From contig VJWM01000173.1 of NCBI GenBank assembly GCA_010909165.1, positions 434,001 through 498,000 on the forward strand: 64,000 bases of DNA. The letters run 5' to 3'. Below are positions 46,561 through 57,625 of the stretch, in pieces (positions within the stretch are counted from its first letter, which is position 1; every line of letters starts with the position of its first letter). The stretch comes from Anthoceros angustus (Eukaryota; Streptophyta; Anthocerotopsida; Anthocerotales; Anthocerotaceae). Made by a program: the position numbers and the translations under genes. The notes below the pieces were generated by a model, which worked only from the letters and a program-made list of their open reading frames with translations, made no database searches and was not told where the DNA came from.

Positions 46561-48534
46561 ATATGTGGTCGCCGCCAACTCCTTCTCCGCACATCTTGGC
46601 AGGGTCCGGGAGGCGAGGAGTCAAGGCGCCCGCTTCTCCGTGAGGGAGATAGGGGTAGCTCGGGGTGGGGTTCCCCTGGCGCCTTGGCGGCATCGCTCGC
46701 CTCCTCATCGCCTCTCCCGCCACTCCGTTGGCAAAGGTAAGGGCACAGGAGCTGTCCTTGGGACGGTGGAATTGGGCGCCTGTTTCCTCTTCTTCGCTTC
46801 CTCCCCGAGGCTCGGCGGCAGTGGGAGGCGTTGCGGGCGGGCGACGGCCACCATCTCCATCCCCGTCGTGATAGCCCCTGGGGATGGCTGTTCTGGTGGG
46901 GGAACCAAGAGAAGGGAAGCGGGAATATCCTCCCATACCCTACTAGAAATGGCCGCCTATGTTACACTTTTTGTTAAGATTTGAACCCCCCCTTGTTGCA
47001 ATTATGTTAAAATCTTGGTGTCTTGTTACACTTATTTGGCCCCTTGTTACGCTTTTGGTAACCAACCCTCCATCTTGTTACAATCACATGTTTTGTTGCA
47101 ATTTTGTTGCAGCAGTAGTGAGAGGTGGTATCCCTTTCAAAATTTCAACATATTTGCAACAACCAAAGTGTTACACCCTCTTTGTTACGCTTTGTGGCTT
47201 GGTACCGAACCTCCTTCCCATGTGGGTTTGCCATTATTGCTTTCATTCCTTTGTTTTTCCCCGCTTTATTGTTATCGTGTACGGACTATAAGTATATAAT
47301 ATGCCTTGGCTTCCTGACATTGCCCGATGTCATTACTCAAATACATATACGATGCCTTTTCAAATTAAGTATACGTACAAGTGGTATCCGTGTTGTGCAC
47401 TGCTTTGCAGCGGCCGCAAATTTCTGTGCGTTTGTTTCCACCCATTCGCAAAGGCCTTTTCACGTCACTCGTATTTCGTGCCCTTGTGGGCGTCCCGTAT
47501 AGGGTACTTGTTTTGGAAACCCTTATACCACAAGAACAACGAAGGCGTAGTTTCGCACCCTACATAACATGCGGTTCTTTGCCGCATCCACATCCAAAAT
47601 TGGCGTCCTCCCTCGGTAGCGGGATGAATCCACTGCATCCGCATCCGCGGTGTCCGTGCTCCTCGTCGCGAGGAATGAACCGCAATCTCCATCCGCGACC
47701 TCGTGCTCCCTCCTCGCTGGAGGGGTGAATTTGGGGTTGTGGTTGGCATTCTCTGTTGCCCGCCCGTTCTCGTTCGGTGAAGGCCTACTCGTCAGATGCA
47801 AAACCGTGCACCTCCCACACTTACCGATTTTGCCCTTCCTTCCTCAAGCGGTCTGCTGGTTTTCCTTCCGTCTTTGACTCCCGATTCCACCTGCTTCCGG
47901 GATTGCAAGAATGACCACATGCCATTCCATGGCCCTTGGCTGTAAGCATAAAAAAACCAGAGTGCTGCAATTTTGTGCTTACCTTCGGCCTTCTCTTTGT
48001 TTTGTTTCCGCCCACTTCCCGCCTCCAGCTATGTTTGTCCGCTCCTTGGGCCACAGCCTCGACTGTAACTCTTCCTTCCCCATACGCCTTGCGGGCATTC
48101 CCTTCCTTTCCTCTTCCGCCTCCTCCATCCTCCATAGGTTGCGTCACCTTTTGGAGCCCATGTCCATGCTCTCGGCATCGGCTCGGCCGGTATGTGTCGG
48201 GTACAAAGTTCGCACGGCTGCTCACATCTCCATCCTCTTCCGCCACCTCCTGCTCTCTTCCTCATCGTCACCATGTCGTGACGCTGCCCGTCCATTGGAG
48301 GCTGCTGGATCCCGTGATGATGTCTCATTTACATCTCGCGCCTCCATCCTCTTCCGCCTCACCGAGCAACGTTGGCACCATTGCGCACACATGTCGTCAC
48401 CCCACGGCCCCCCGCCGCCTCCATTCCCACCGCCCCGAGGCAACGTTTTGGCACCATTGCGCACACATGTCACCCACGGTCCCCCCCTGCCCTCCATTGT
48501 CCATCCCGCCCATCCTGCGCCACTACCGGCCTTG

Positions 48535-49200
48535 ATGTCCGCTGACACGCCATTCCCTGGATGTGTACCGGCCCCATGTACAACTCACTTACACCGACGC
48601 CTCTCCCTACCATGTTCTTCGTTGCCCCGTTTTCCCGAGTCACCCATGCCCACCATGCCCCCTCACGATCATGACCATCGCTATGTCGCCACAACCACGG
48701 CCGTTCGTGGTGTCGCTGACCACCACCTCATCGCCTCGCCATAGTCGATGCCGCCTTGCCCCGCTCACACCGCCATGCTTTGCCCCACCGTAAGCGCTTT
48801 CCTTCTCTCGTCGCACCCTGTTTTGTTTTGTTACATCATTTGGTGCTCCATGGCCTACCACCGCCTTGATGTCCTGTCCTCCCATGGTTGATCGCTCACC
48901 TCGTGACGCCCCTCTCCCTACCATGTTCTTCGTTGCCCCGTTTTCCCGAGTCACCCCACCACCATGCCCCCTCTCGATCATGACCCTTTGCTATGTTACG
49001 CCACAACCACGGCCGTTCGTGGTGTCGGGACCACCACCTCGCCCTCGCCATAGTCGGCGATGTCGATCATGCCCACCCGCTGCTGTCATCGTTGCCCCAC
49101 CGTAGCGTTTCCTTCTCTCGCCGGTCGCACCCTGTTTTGTTTTGTTACATCATTTGGTGCTCCATGGCCTACCACACCTTGATGTCTGTCCTCCCATGGT
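48535..49200. repeat. About 315-bp tandem repeat, roughly two copies plus part
   Basis: The phrases CCTACCATGTTCTTCGTTGC (about 48608, 48927) and TTGTTACATCATTTGGTGCT (about 48828, 49142), as well as CCTTGATGTC..TCCTCCCATGG (about 48866, 49172), recur in the same order. Period is about 303-336. It is inside CACTA-like remnant 2. Confidence 0.75.
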
Positions 49201-49206
49201 GATCGT

Positions 49207-49960
49207 TCACCTCGTGGCGTCCCTCTCCATGTCGGGTTCCACGCCTTGTTGTCCCCCGCCATTCGTCCTTCCTTCCCGCACATTTGTGCGCGTTTTTTCT
49301 CCACCACATGCTTGTGGCTCCCCTACTGCGCCTCGAATGCCTTCCCGCCTCACATCTAGCGCCCCACTGTCCGTTTCGAAGGATTGACCCATTCCCACTA
49401 TCCTCCTCCTTGGGAAGGCCACGAGATCAGGATCCTTCTCCAACTCTATATCATTCAGCAACGCAGTCCTTTCCCGCGTTATCCTGGCAATCTCCTGCAT
49501 CTCGTGGGTTCGTGCATACTTTGCCTCCCTCACACGTCTGAGGAACTCCGGCACCGAATCGCCCCTGTCGCGGACTGCCCATAGCCCTTCCATGTTTGTC
49601 GTTCCTTCTAGCATGCCATACTCTGCCTCGTCATCTGCAGGATACGTGCCATACCGTTTGTGAAACCGCAACACCCAGCCTGTCCGACCTCCCTTTCCCC
49701 ACGGGTTTGGACCCATACCGCCATTTCTGGCTAGTCTCTCCTTCGCTGCTATTTCGTGCTTGGATGAAAACGGCCGCTCCTTTTCAGCTCGTGTCGTGCC
49801 CATGCTAAGGCATCTTCCCACTCTTCATCGTCCACCATGGAAGGTTTCCTATTCGAGGTAGTTCCCCTTTTCCTCTCTCTTCCAGAACGGCCTTCGCAAA
49901 GATCCACACATCGGCATTCGCGTCCGCGTCATTTGAGAGAAATGTCTACTTATGCACGAC
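49207..49960 (-). pseudogene. Unknown transposon domain with GPNPWG core, copy 2
   Basis: The minus strand reads WIFAKAVLEERGKGELP at about 49910-49860. After a frame change it runs KERLARNGGMGPNPWG, VLRFHKRYGTYPADDEAEY, LWAVRDRGDSVPEFLRRV and ITRERTALLNDIELEK (49740-49420). This aligns by eye with the copy at 18.95-19.33 kb: the GPNPWG turn, F..(K/R)YG..P..(D/E)E and a following Trp helix. The long C-terminal helix is preserved better here. I cannot name the family. Confidence 0.5.
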
Positions 49961-50605
49961 TTCAAAGACTAACGGGAAGGCTTCCGCCACACACTTGATT
50001 AACCGGCCTTCTCTCGCTTTGAACGTCCCTCCACCTTGTCAGTACCCTGTGTCGCTCACAACCTTTGTCCCGACTAGCTCCAAGATTTCTTCGTGTCTCC
50101 TTCGCTTAGCCCACCAAACAACAAATGTGCTCGCCGACGCCTTTCACAACTCATCAATTCGTTCCTCAGCCATTTCACTCCATGCTTGTGCAGAAAGCAT
50201 TCACCAAGGCCTCGTTATCAACACCATTTACGAGGGCATTCACATCTATTGTGTGCCCTTCCCTCGCCTCACGGCTGATATGACACCTCCACCGCAACAA
50301 ATTCCGCCCGCCATTCCCTTTCTAGGGCCTCTGCACCCGTCGGTCCTTCCCCGCTGTCCTCCCTCCCTCCGACCGTCCGCTGCTCGTGCTCATATTTTCC
50401 TGTGCATTCCCGCATTTCGTCCTCCTCCTCTCTTACATCCAACTCCTCCGTCAAGCGTGACGGTTGTTCTCCTCTTCCCTTGATAGTTCCCATTCCCCCT
50501 ACTTGCCATCCATCGCCTTCGCGGCACATCCAAGCATTCACACAATGCACATGGAAATGACGTTTCATCCCTGATACCGGTCTATATGTCAGACAGCGTA
50601 CAATG

Positions 50606-50793
50606 TGTTAGTTAGAAGTACAGACCGCGTTGGTTATGGTTACCTTAGCTAAACCCCATGGTCATACCTTTGGTGTCTAGCACCAAGAGGTACAACTCTT
50701 CGCATACGTGCTATAAAAGCCCACCTCTTGTAATCAATTGTATCAATTAGTAAAGCACTAAACTTTGATCAAACGCTTCCGCAAAGCACCTCA
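50606..50793 (+). repeat. Copia-2 5' LTR
   Basis: 188 bases, TGTTAG at the start and CTCA at the end. The TATA box CTATAAAAG is at 50711-50719 and the R/U5 block TCTTGTAATCAATTG follows. It matches Copia-1 LTRs. Confidence 0.85.
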
Positions 50794-50797
50794 AACT

Positions 50798-50809
50798 TGG
50801 TATCAGAGC
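50798..50809 (+). other. Copia-2 primer-binding site (initiator tRNA-Met)
   Basis: TGGTATCAGAGC matches the complement of the 3' end of plant initiator tRNA-Met exactly, four bases inside the LTR end. Confidence 0.9.
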
Positions 50810-51121
50810 ATAGTTTGATTACTAAGTCCATCATGCATTATGATGTGAATCTAGATGTTCTTCTAATATGCAACGTCTTTCCAATGCTTTTGGTATTTGT
50901 AATTTGAAGCTATTTTATACTTATTCATAGTTTCTTTCACATTCAACCAAACATATTTTACTAATAAAATAGTTTGGCTTCTTCTATGATTAACCTTTAT
51001 ATTCATTAAAGTTTCATGGCTCATTGCCACTCTCTCATTCTTCATCTTATTCTTTCTAGCATTCTACTCACTCTTCCTTGTACAAGACATTGTTCCTTAT
51101 TGTTTTACATAAAGTTACAAC

Positions 51122-51499
51122 ATGGCAAGAAGAAACAATCACAAGAGTATTCATGCTAAGAGAACTAGAGAATTAGAGAGGGAAAGTAGAAGAATTGTGC
51201 ACTCTCGTCGATCCTACAAACATAGTCGATTTAATTCTTCTCTTTTCAATAACCTAGGGAGCAAGATAGCCTACATGCTATCCTGCTTCTTTCTAGAAAA
51301 CAATTTGGTATCATCATCAGCAACAGGAGCTTTTAGCAATCAAAAATCAGCAAGGCCTTGGTCCACTAGTGATGATCCTGATTTGCTTCGATGTTGTGGA
51401 GATATCTCGAGTGATGAGAATCAGAAGTCCTCCTCCTATCATTCACACAACAAGGAGACCAACTCACCATTTTATTCTCCTACCACACCGATAGAGTAA
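51122..51499 (+). CDS. Leader ORF of the Copia family, 125 residues, unknown function
   Basis: ATG at 51122 (context ACAACATGGCA) opens an ORF of 125 residues ending TAG at 51497-51499. The N-terminal third is very basic and Arg-rich (MARRNNHKSIHAKRTRELE, SRRIVHSRRSYKHS). The rest is Ser- and Asn-rich with a short hydrophobic piece (KIAYMLSCFF). The same sequence is present in Copia-1 from 8981 but frameshifted. It lies upstream of gag, in the position of an accessory ORF or long leader. I recognise no family; nucleic-acid binding by the basic part is only a guess. Confidence 0.5.
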   Translation: MARRNNHKSIHAKRTRELERESRRIVHSRRSYKHSRFNSSLFNNLGSKIAYMLSCFFLENNLVSSSATGAFSNQKSARPWSTSDDPDLLRCCGDISSDENQKSSSYHSHNKETNSPFYSPTTPIE

Positions 51500-51869
51500 T
51501 TCTTACGTCATCATTCTAATCGATCGGTCGGCATCATTCCACGGTTTACGCTAAGAAACTCTATTATCTTGCTGATGAATGAATGACAACACCCTCGGCA
51601 AACACTCAACAAGTTACTCACAAAGTACTTCATAATGCAAATTCAACTAATCACGATTGTACATGGTTACGGCGTGCGTATGGGCAGCAATGTTTTCAAA
51701 CAAGCTCCAACTTGACGACTCACTCGGCCATCTCCTACAGCCTGCAAATCATGAAACAACCTATCAACAAGTTCAAGCTGAGATTTCTGCTGCTGCAGAT
51801 TTTCTTTCTCGATTAGAAGAAATCGGCATGATTTATCTCAGGAGATCTCACCAGCTCAGCGCCTAGTGC

Positions 51870-52506
51870 AAATGCCCCCATATCTGCCATCGTCTCTTCA
51901 GATCAGCTGATATCAGGGGGTCCAACCACTGAAATTCAAAAGAAATCATTTGCAGATCCTAACAGCCATTCTTCTGCAAATCTCCGTCTTGAATCTCCTC
52001 AATTCTGCTGCAATCTTACTCCATATGGTGCACCCATCACCGGCGATCAGATCCCATCCAGCATGGCGGTTCCAATCTCAGAATCGACTCAGATCGAGGC
52101 CGGTACTCTTCATGTTTTCCAGGCTAATTCAGTTACTGCTTACTGTTGCAACGCTTGCAATCTTTGGGCAGTAGAGGCGCCCTTCTCCAGCGCCCCTGCT
52201 GCATCTGGCGCGACTGGAAATGGTGAAGAGGGCCCCCAGATCGATGGAGATTCAGATCAGGGGGCCCCGGGCGGTTGCGCGCGCGTGTCCCCCGCGCGCG
52301 CCCGCTCAACCTCGGCACCCGTTCGCGAACGGTGCCCTAAAAACTCTTTTTTGGCACCCGTTCGCGACGGTGCCCTAAAATATTATTTTGGCACCCGTTG
52401 CGGTGCCAGAACAGGGCGTTTGAGCGAAACGTTTGAACGTTTCGCCTTCAAGATTGGCTCTTGGGGTTGTTGGTGGGGCCCACCTGGCATCTTCTGGATC
52501 TCCTAG
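51870..52506 (+). CDS. Second leader ORF of Copia-2, unknown
   Basis: A frame open from about 51870 (NAPISAIVSS...) through ATG at 52063 to 52506 encodes an N-terminal Ser/Pro/Gln-rich part. It includes CCNACNLWAVEAP, with a Cys pair (CCNAC), then Gly/Ala/Arg-rich sequence across the hairpin cluster. It is open only in this copy of the unit; in the other two tandem units and in Copia-1 the frame is broken. The ORF may be fortuitous given the GC-rich hairpins. Confidence 0.3.
52314..52407. repeat. Cluster of three GGCACC...GGTGCC hairpins (unit 1)
   Basis: Three dyads lie at 52314-52336, 52353-52374 and 52390-52407. All have GGCACC and GGTGCC ends around GTTCGCGAAC, GTTCGCGA or GTTGC and are separated by CCTAAAA-type spacers. 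The same cluster repeats at 53146-53231 and 53976-54061. Confidence 0.85.
52424..52445. repeat. Perfect 10-bp-arm palindrome after the hairpin cluster
   Basis: Arms GCGAAACGTT and AACGTTTCGC flank a TG spacer. It sits 17 bases after the last hairpin. Related sequences occur in units 2 and 3 and in Copia-1 (about 10089-10111), where arms are slightly altered. Confidence 0.8.
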
Positions 52507-54645
52507 CATACTGCTCAGCCCTCGCTTGCAACTATTCGAGCTCGTCGCCCCTTATAGACCTCTATCGGTTGATTTTTCAATTTATTCGCTTGACAATCAA
52601 ACAAGAGCCCTTGTCGCCGCCTTCCATCGGCGACATTGCTTCGGCGTTATTTTATGAGCAGCGGTTACTCGCTCAAGAGCTATTCCATTTGGAGTGTCAT
52701 CATCTTTGGGATCATCTTCGTGACTCTACGAGTCGGTGTAGTCGGTACCCAAGATTCGACATCTTGCTACATCTATGCTCCTAGTGACCGCGGCATCGTT
52801 CACTGGGTTGTTTGATTTTTCATAACCATCATTGGCCTTCGGGATCTTTAGCAAAGTAACATTTAATTTGCTCATAGTCAAGCGTTGCTATATATATTTG
52901 AAGACTTCTTAGCTTCTTGTCATAACTTGGGGTTGGCGGTTCCAATCTCGAATCGATCGGATCGAGGCGGTACTCTTCATGTTTTCGAATTCGATTCTTC
53001 TTATTTGCGCTTGCAATCTTTGGGCGATGGGCGCCTTCTCCAGCGCCCTGCATCAGCGCGACTGGAAATGGTGAAGAGGGCCCCGGATCGATGGAGATTG
53101 ATCGAGGCCGGTGTTCTTGTGCGCGTGTCCCAGCCGCTCAACCTCGGCACCCGTTCGCGAACGGTGCCCTAAAACTCTTTTTTGGCACCCGTTCGCGGTG
53201 CCCTAAAATTTTTGGCACCCGTTGCGGTGCCGTTTGTAACGGGCGCGTTTGAGCGAAACGTTTGAAGCGTTTACGCCTTCAAGAACGAGATTGGCTCTTG
53301 GGGTTGTTGGTGGGGCCCACCTGGCATCTTCTTCTGGATCTCCTAGCATACTGCTCAGCCCTCGCTTTGAACTATTCGAGCTCGTCGCCCCTTATAGACC
53401 TCTATCGGTTGATTTTCGGCTATTCGGCTTGACAATCAAACAAGAGCCCTTGTCGCCGCCTTCCATCGGCGACATTGCTCTCGGCGTTATTTTATGAGCA
53501 AGTGGTGCTCTTTTCAAGAGCTATTCCATTTGGAGTGTCATCATCTTTGGGATCATCTTCATCGACTCTACGAGTCGGTGTAGTCGGTGCCAAGATTCGG
53601 CATCTTGCTCATCTATGCTCCTAGTGACATCGCCGTTCAGGTTGTTTGATTTTTCATAACCATCATTGGCCGGGATCTTTAGCAAAGTAACATTTTGTTG
53701 CTCATAGTCAAGCGTTGCTATATATATTTGAAGACTTCTTAGCTTCTTGTCATAACTTGGAGTTGGCGGTTCCAATCTCGAATCGATCGGATCGAGGCGG
53801 TACTCTTCATGTTTTCGAATTCGATTCTTCTTATTTGCGCTTGCAATCTTTGGGCGATGGGCGCCTTCTCCAGCGCCCTGCATCAGCGCGACTGGAAATG
53901 GTGAAGAGGGCCCCGGATCGATGGAGATTGATCGAGGCCGGTGTTCTTGTGCGCGTGTCCCAGCCGCTCAACCTCGGCACCCGTTCGCGAACGGTGCCCT
54001 AAAACTCTTTTTTGGCACCCGTTCGCGGTGCCCTAAAATTTTTGGCACCCGTTGCGGTGCCGTTTGTAACGGGCGCGTTTGAGCGAAACGTTTGAAGCGT
54101 TTACGCCTTCAAGAACGAGATTGGCTCTTGGGGTTGTTGGTGGGGCCCACCTGGCATCTTCTTCTGGATCTCCTAGCATACCTGTTCAGCCCTCGCTTGC
54201 AACTATTCGGAGCTCGTCGCCCCCTTATAGACCTCTATCGGTTGATTTTCGGCTATTCGGCTTGAGCAATCAAACAAGAGCCCTTGTCGCCGCGCCTTCC
54301 ATCGGCGACATTGCTCTCGGCGTTATTTTATGAGCAAGTGGTGCTCTTTCAAGAGCTATTCCATTTGGAGTGTCATCATCTTTGGGATCATCTTCATCGA
54401 CTCTACGAGTCGGTGTAGTCGGTGCCAAGATTCGGCATCTTGCTCATCTATGCTCCTAGTGACATCGCCGTTCAGGTTGTTTGACTTTTCATAATCATCC
54501 TTGGCCTTCGGGATCTTTAGCAAAGTAACATTTAATTTGCTCATAGTCAAGCGTTGCTATATATATCTGAAGACTTCTTAGCTTCTTGTCATAACTTGGA
54601 GTTGGCAGTTCTTCTATATATATATATCTATCTACTTCTATCACG

Positions 54646-54965
54646 ATGGCCACCTCTCCAAATGTGCCACCCATTCCCATCATCAATTATATGAATGTGA
54701 CATCCGATTTTAAGAAGGACCGTTTCGATGGCACTAAGTTGAAATATGGTCCAAACGTATGCTCTCTTAAATACCAGATCTAATTGGCATAGTTGATGGA
54801 ACTGTCCTCAAGCCGCCCTCGACTCTCGACTCTTGGATCAAACAAGGCAGGCTTGCACTTCACATTCTTATTTTGGCCTTGGCGAAGTCACTACATCATC
54901 TTGATGGGGCTACTCTGCTGCGAGGCATGGCGGCATAGTAGATGGTTCTTCTTTTACCAATGATG
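54646..54965 (+). pseudogene. Copia-2 gag, N-terminal part only
   Basis: ATG at 54646 starts the same MATSPNVPPIPIINYMNV as Copia-1 and continues DFKKDRFDGTKLKYG, then goes out of frame. After about 54960 the sequence jumps to the DVLHVPN block, so the later capsid, zinc knuckle and protease active site are deleted. Not functional. Confidence 0.65.
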
Positions 54966-56090
54966 TGATGTGCTACATGTTCCAAATGGCGAAGAATCTT
55001 ATCTCCGTCCGACACTTGGTGAAGGACGGTACTTTCGAGCTAGAGTTGCGATTGTCTCCTCACAGATCTATTGCTCCTAGTCGGCGTGGTTGCTAGAGGT
55101 CGTCCGGCGGCATGACCTCTATGTCTTCTCCGCGTGCAGTGATCACGACTTCCTCGACCCGGCTCCGCCATGGCCACTGCGGTCGAGGAGGAGTTCTAAA
55201 GGTGACTCCTATTATGGCATTCTCGGCTTGGACATATTAATCATGATAAGCTTTTAGAGATGTCTAGGCGTGATTTATTTAGGGATAAGCTACCACACTT
55301 TTCCAGACTCCTCCGTTATGTGAACCTTGTATATATGCTAAACAACGTAGCTTCCCTATCCTACTCTACACGGTCTACTCATTTAGTTGGTCCATGTTGA
55401 TCTTTGTGGTCCTCCCGGTCCCTTCACTTGGCGCATCGCACTTTATGACTCTTGTTGATGACTATAGTCGCTATACCTTTGCTATTCCGCTCAAGTTGAA
55501 GAGTGATTCCTTGACTCCTTTACTCCTTTTGTCACTATGGTGCAAACCGGTTTGCAAGCTTGCATTAGATCGACAATGCGGAGAATTAAATAAAAGCAAT
55601 TTAAGGACTTACATCTTGAGAGGGATTATCCGTCGGTTCGGTTCCCTATACTTCTCTGAGAATGGGGTTCTTGAAAAGGCCAGCGATCGCTCGCCATGGC
55701 CCGCGCCATGCTAGCCTCGACTCCCAAACCCTTACGGGCGGCGGTTAATCTGCGGCGTATCTGCAGGGGTTCTTTCCAAGTCGGTTCTGGCGGACACCCT
55801 TTGAGTCTGGCATGGATATAAGCCTCTTATTACTCATCTTGGATTTTTGTGCCCGCCTATGCTAATATTCCTTCTCGCGACAAGCTTTACCTTTCGCTTT
55901 CATGGTAGTATTTGTTGGCTATGGCGAGGACCGTAAGGCTTATAAAGCGGTTGACTTGGATACCCATGCTATTGTATATGCTCTTGTCACCTTTGATGAG
56001 GCTCGGTTAGCATCTGCTCGTTACGAGTCCATGGATTACCGGCTCCTTGACGACACGCTTCTTGACCCGGTGACCTTATGCAGGTTTTGA
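54966..56090 (+). pseudogene. Copia-2 integrase, frameshifted
   Basis: HLVKDGTFELEL (about 55012-55050), GHINHDKL (about 55230-55250), CEPCIYAKQ (about 55320-55345), then HFMTLVDDYSRYTFAIPLKL (about 55436-55500) and RKAYKAVDLDTHAIVYAL (about 55932-55985) follow copia integrase order. Several frame changes are present, differing in place from those in Copia-1, which suggests the breaks arose separately in the two copies. Confidence 0.7.
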
Positions 56091-56439
56091 CTCGACCCTC
56101 TGTTTCGGACTCGGTCCGCAACCTGCTCCATCCCTGGCCTCTTCACCTCAAGCGGCACCTATACCTATGTTCACCTTTCGAGAGGGGAAGATGAGCAGCC
56201 ATTGTTGATCCTTATGAAAGCGAGGCGACTTTGGTGCTCTTAATTCACAAGACCCGAGGCAGTTCTGCTCCACCTTCTCCGTAACACTTGATCCGGCGAA
56301 GGTATCCTTGCGTCACGTCAAGAGACACCTGGAATGAGATCCCTTTGATTTAGAGTTCAATCAAGTGGCTACACCACCTGCTGCGGGTCATTTCAACGCC
56401 TTTGTTGCCCTTGAGAGGAGATCCTCTCACTCTTCAAGA

Positions 56440-56884
56440 GCATATTCGCGACTGATGCGGCTAAGTGGAAGTTTGCTATTGATGATGAATATAATTCTCT
56501 TATCAAAAACAATACGGACTCTAGTAAACTTGCAAAAGCGAACTCTTTGTCAAATGCAAGTGGGTTCTCAAAACTAAATTCCGGAGGTTGAACCTCGTAT
56601 TCGCTATAAAGGCGAGACTAGTGGCTAAGGGTTATAGTCGGAAGAGGGTGGACTATCGTAGGCGATAAGGTATATTCACACCGTAGTCAAGGAGTAGAAT
56701 GCTCCACGGCTTTATGTGCCGAGCTTAATCTGGAAATTTATCAGCTTGTACTGCTTTCCTTTATGGTCATCTGCAAGAAGAGATCTATATGGATCAACCA
56801 GAAGACTATGAGGATGAGCAATACCCAAACAAGGTGTGTAAACTTATTCGTTCTATTTACGGACTAAAGCAAAGCCCACGTTTA
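56440..56884 (+). pseudogene. Copia-2 reverse transcriptase, first part, copy A
   Basis: AKWKFAIDDEYNSLIKNNT (about 56460-56515), then KCKWVLKTKF, RLVAKGYS, FLYGHLQEEIYM-like and KLIRSIYGLKQSPR in changing frames, up to 56884 where the solo LTR begins. The YVDD region is missing here because of the interruption. Confidence 0.75.
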
Positions 56885-57229
56885 TGATGAAAATCATACA
56901 CTAGGCTCTTGAGAAAGAGATTCTTATATGACAATTGATTTAATACAAAATACAAAGCCTATTTATAGGCAAGGTGGTTAGGAGGTTAGGTGGTTACAAC
57001 CATAAGTAGTTGTAACCATCAAGTAGTTATAACTACCTAACCTAACTACCTAGAGCAACTAACTAGTAACTACTTAATGCCCTAGGTAGATAAAGATGAT
57101 TAAGTTAGGTACCCTAGTGAATAGTGCCTAACCTAATCTATTTCATTACTCCCACTCACTATGAGCGTGGGTGAGAGAACTACCATTAAAATGAGGCCTA
57201 AAATGTCAATAGACTCCCACTAAATAACA
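56885..57229 (-). repeat. Solo LTR of another Copia family, copy A
   Basis: On the minus strand it starts TGTTATTTAGTGGGAG and ends GATTTTCATCA. It has a strong TATA box, CTATAAATAGG (about 56963-56973), followed by an R/U5-like stretch containing AAATCAATTGTCATAT. There is no primer site or coding DNA next to it; both sides are Copia-2 RT sequence or 23 bases of filler. Confidence 0.6.
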
Positions 57230-57252
57230 AGCTATAAGCCTAAGAAAAGTAA

Positions 57253-57625
57253 TCAAAAACAATACGGACTCTAGTAAACTTGCTTGGCGAACTCGCATCA
57301 CGCAAGTGGGTTCTCAAAACTAAATTCCGGAGGTTGAACCTCGTATTCGCTATAAAGTGAGACTAGTGGCTAAGGGTTATAGTCGAAAGAGGGTGGACTA
57401 TCGTCAGGCGATAAGGTATATATTCACCGTAGTCAAGGCTTGTGAGAATGCTCCACGGCTTTATGTGCCGAGCTTAACTGAAATTTATCGACTTGTCTTG
57501 CTTTCCTTTATGGTCATCTGCAAGAAGAGATCTATATGGATCAACAAGACTATGAGGATGAGCAATACCCAAACAAGGTGTAAACTTATTCGTTCTATTT
57601 ACGGACTAAAGCAAAGCCACGTTTA
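57253..57625 (+). pseudogene. Copia-2 reverse transcriptase, first part, copy B
   Basis: A second copy of the RT piece of 56505-56884, starting CAAAAACAATACGGACTCTA. It differs from copy A by many short indels (for example GTCGAAAGAG for GTCGGAAGAG). It ends at the same point, where the second solo LTR begins. Confidence 0.8.

Larger units (their letters stand above)
46939..50605 (-). mobile_element. CACTA-like DNA transposon remnant 2
   Basis: The left edge reads CCTACTAGAAATGG at about 46939, one base from the CACTACTAGAAA terminus. The next 300 bases are full of TTGTTAC(A/G)-type motifs, as in subterminal regions of CACTA elements and in remnant 1. A domain shared with remnant 1 lies at about 49.9-49.2 kb on the minus strand, reading toward this end, the same relative orientation as in remnant 1. 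The right part ends at the Copia-2 LTR and no second terminus was found. Confidence 0.55.
52065..54604 (+). repeat. Three tandem units of 870, 830 and 839 bp in the Copia-2 leader
   Basis: GGCGGTTCCAATCTC starts at 52065, 52935 and 53765, and the third unit ends at TTGGCAGTTCTTC (54604). Each unit holds the hairpin cluster, a palindrome, the TTGGGGTTGTTGGTGGGGCC segment and the TATATATATTTGAAGACTTC tail. Units 2 and 3 are almost identical over their first 400 bases or more. Copia-1 has one such unit (about 9811-10570). Confidence 0.9.

Noticed and set aside
47650-48744. Long plus-strand open frames in CACTA-like remnant 2
   Set aside because: They are Ser/Pro/His-rich readings of repetitive DNA opposite the coding direction indicated by the shared domain, and they cross the 315-bp tandem repeat.
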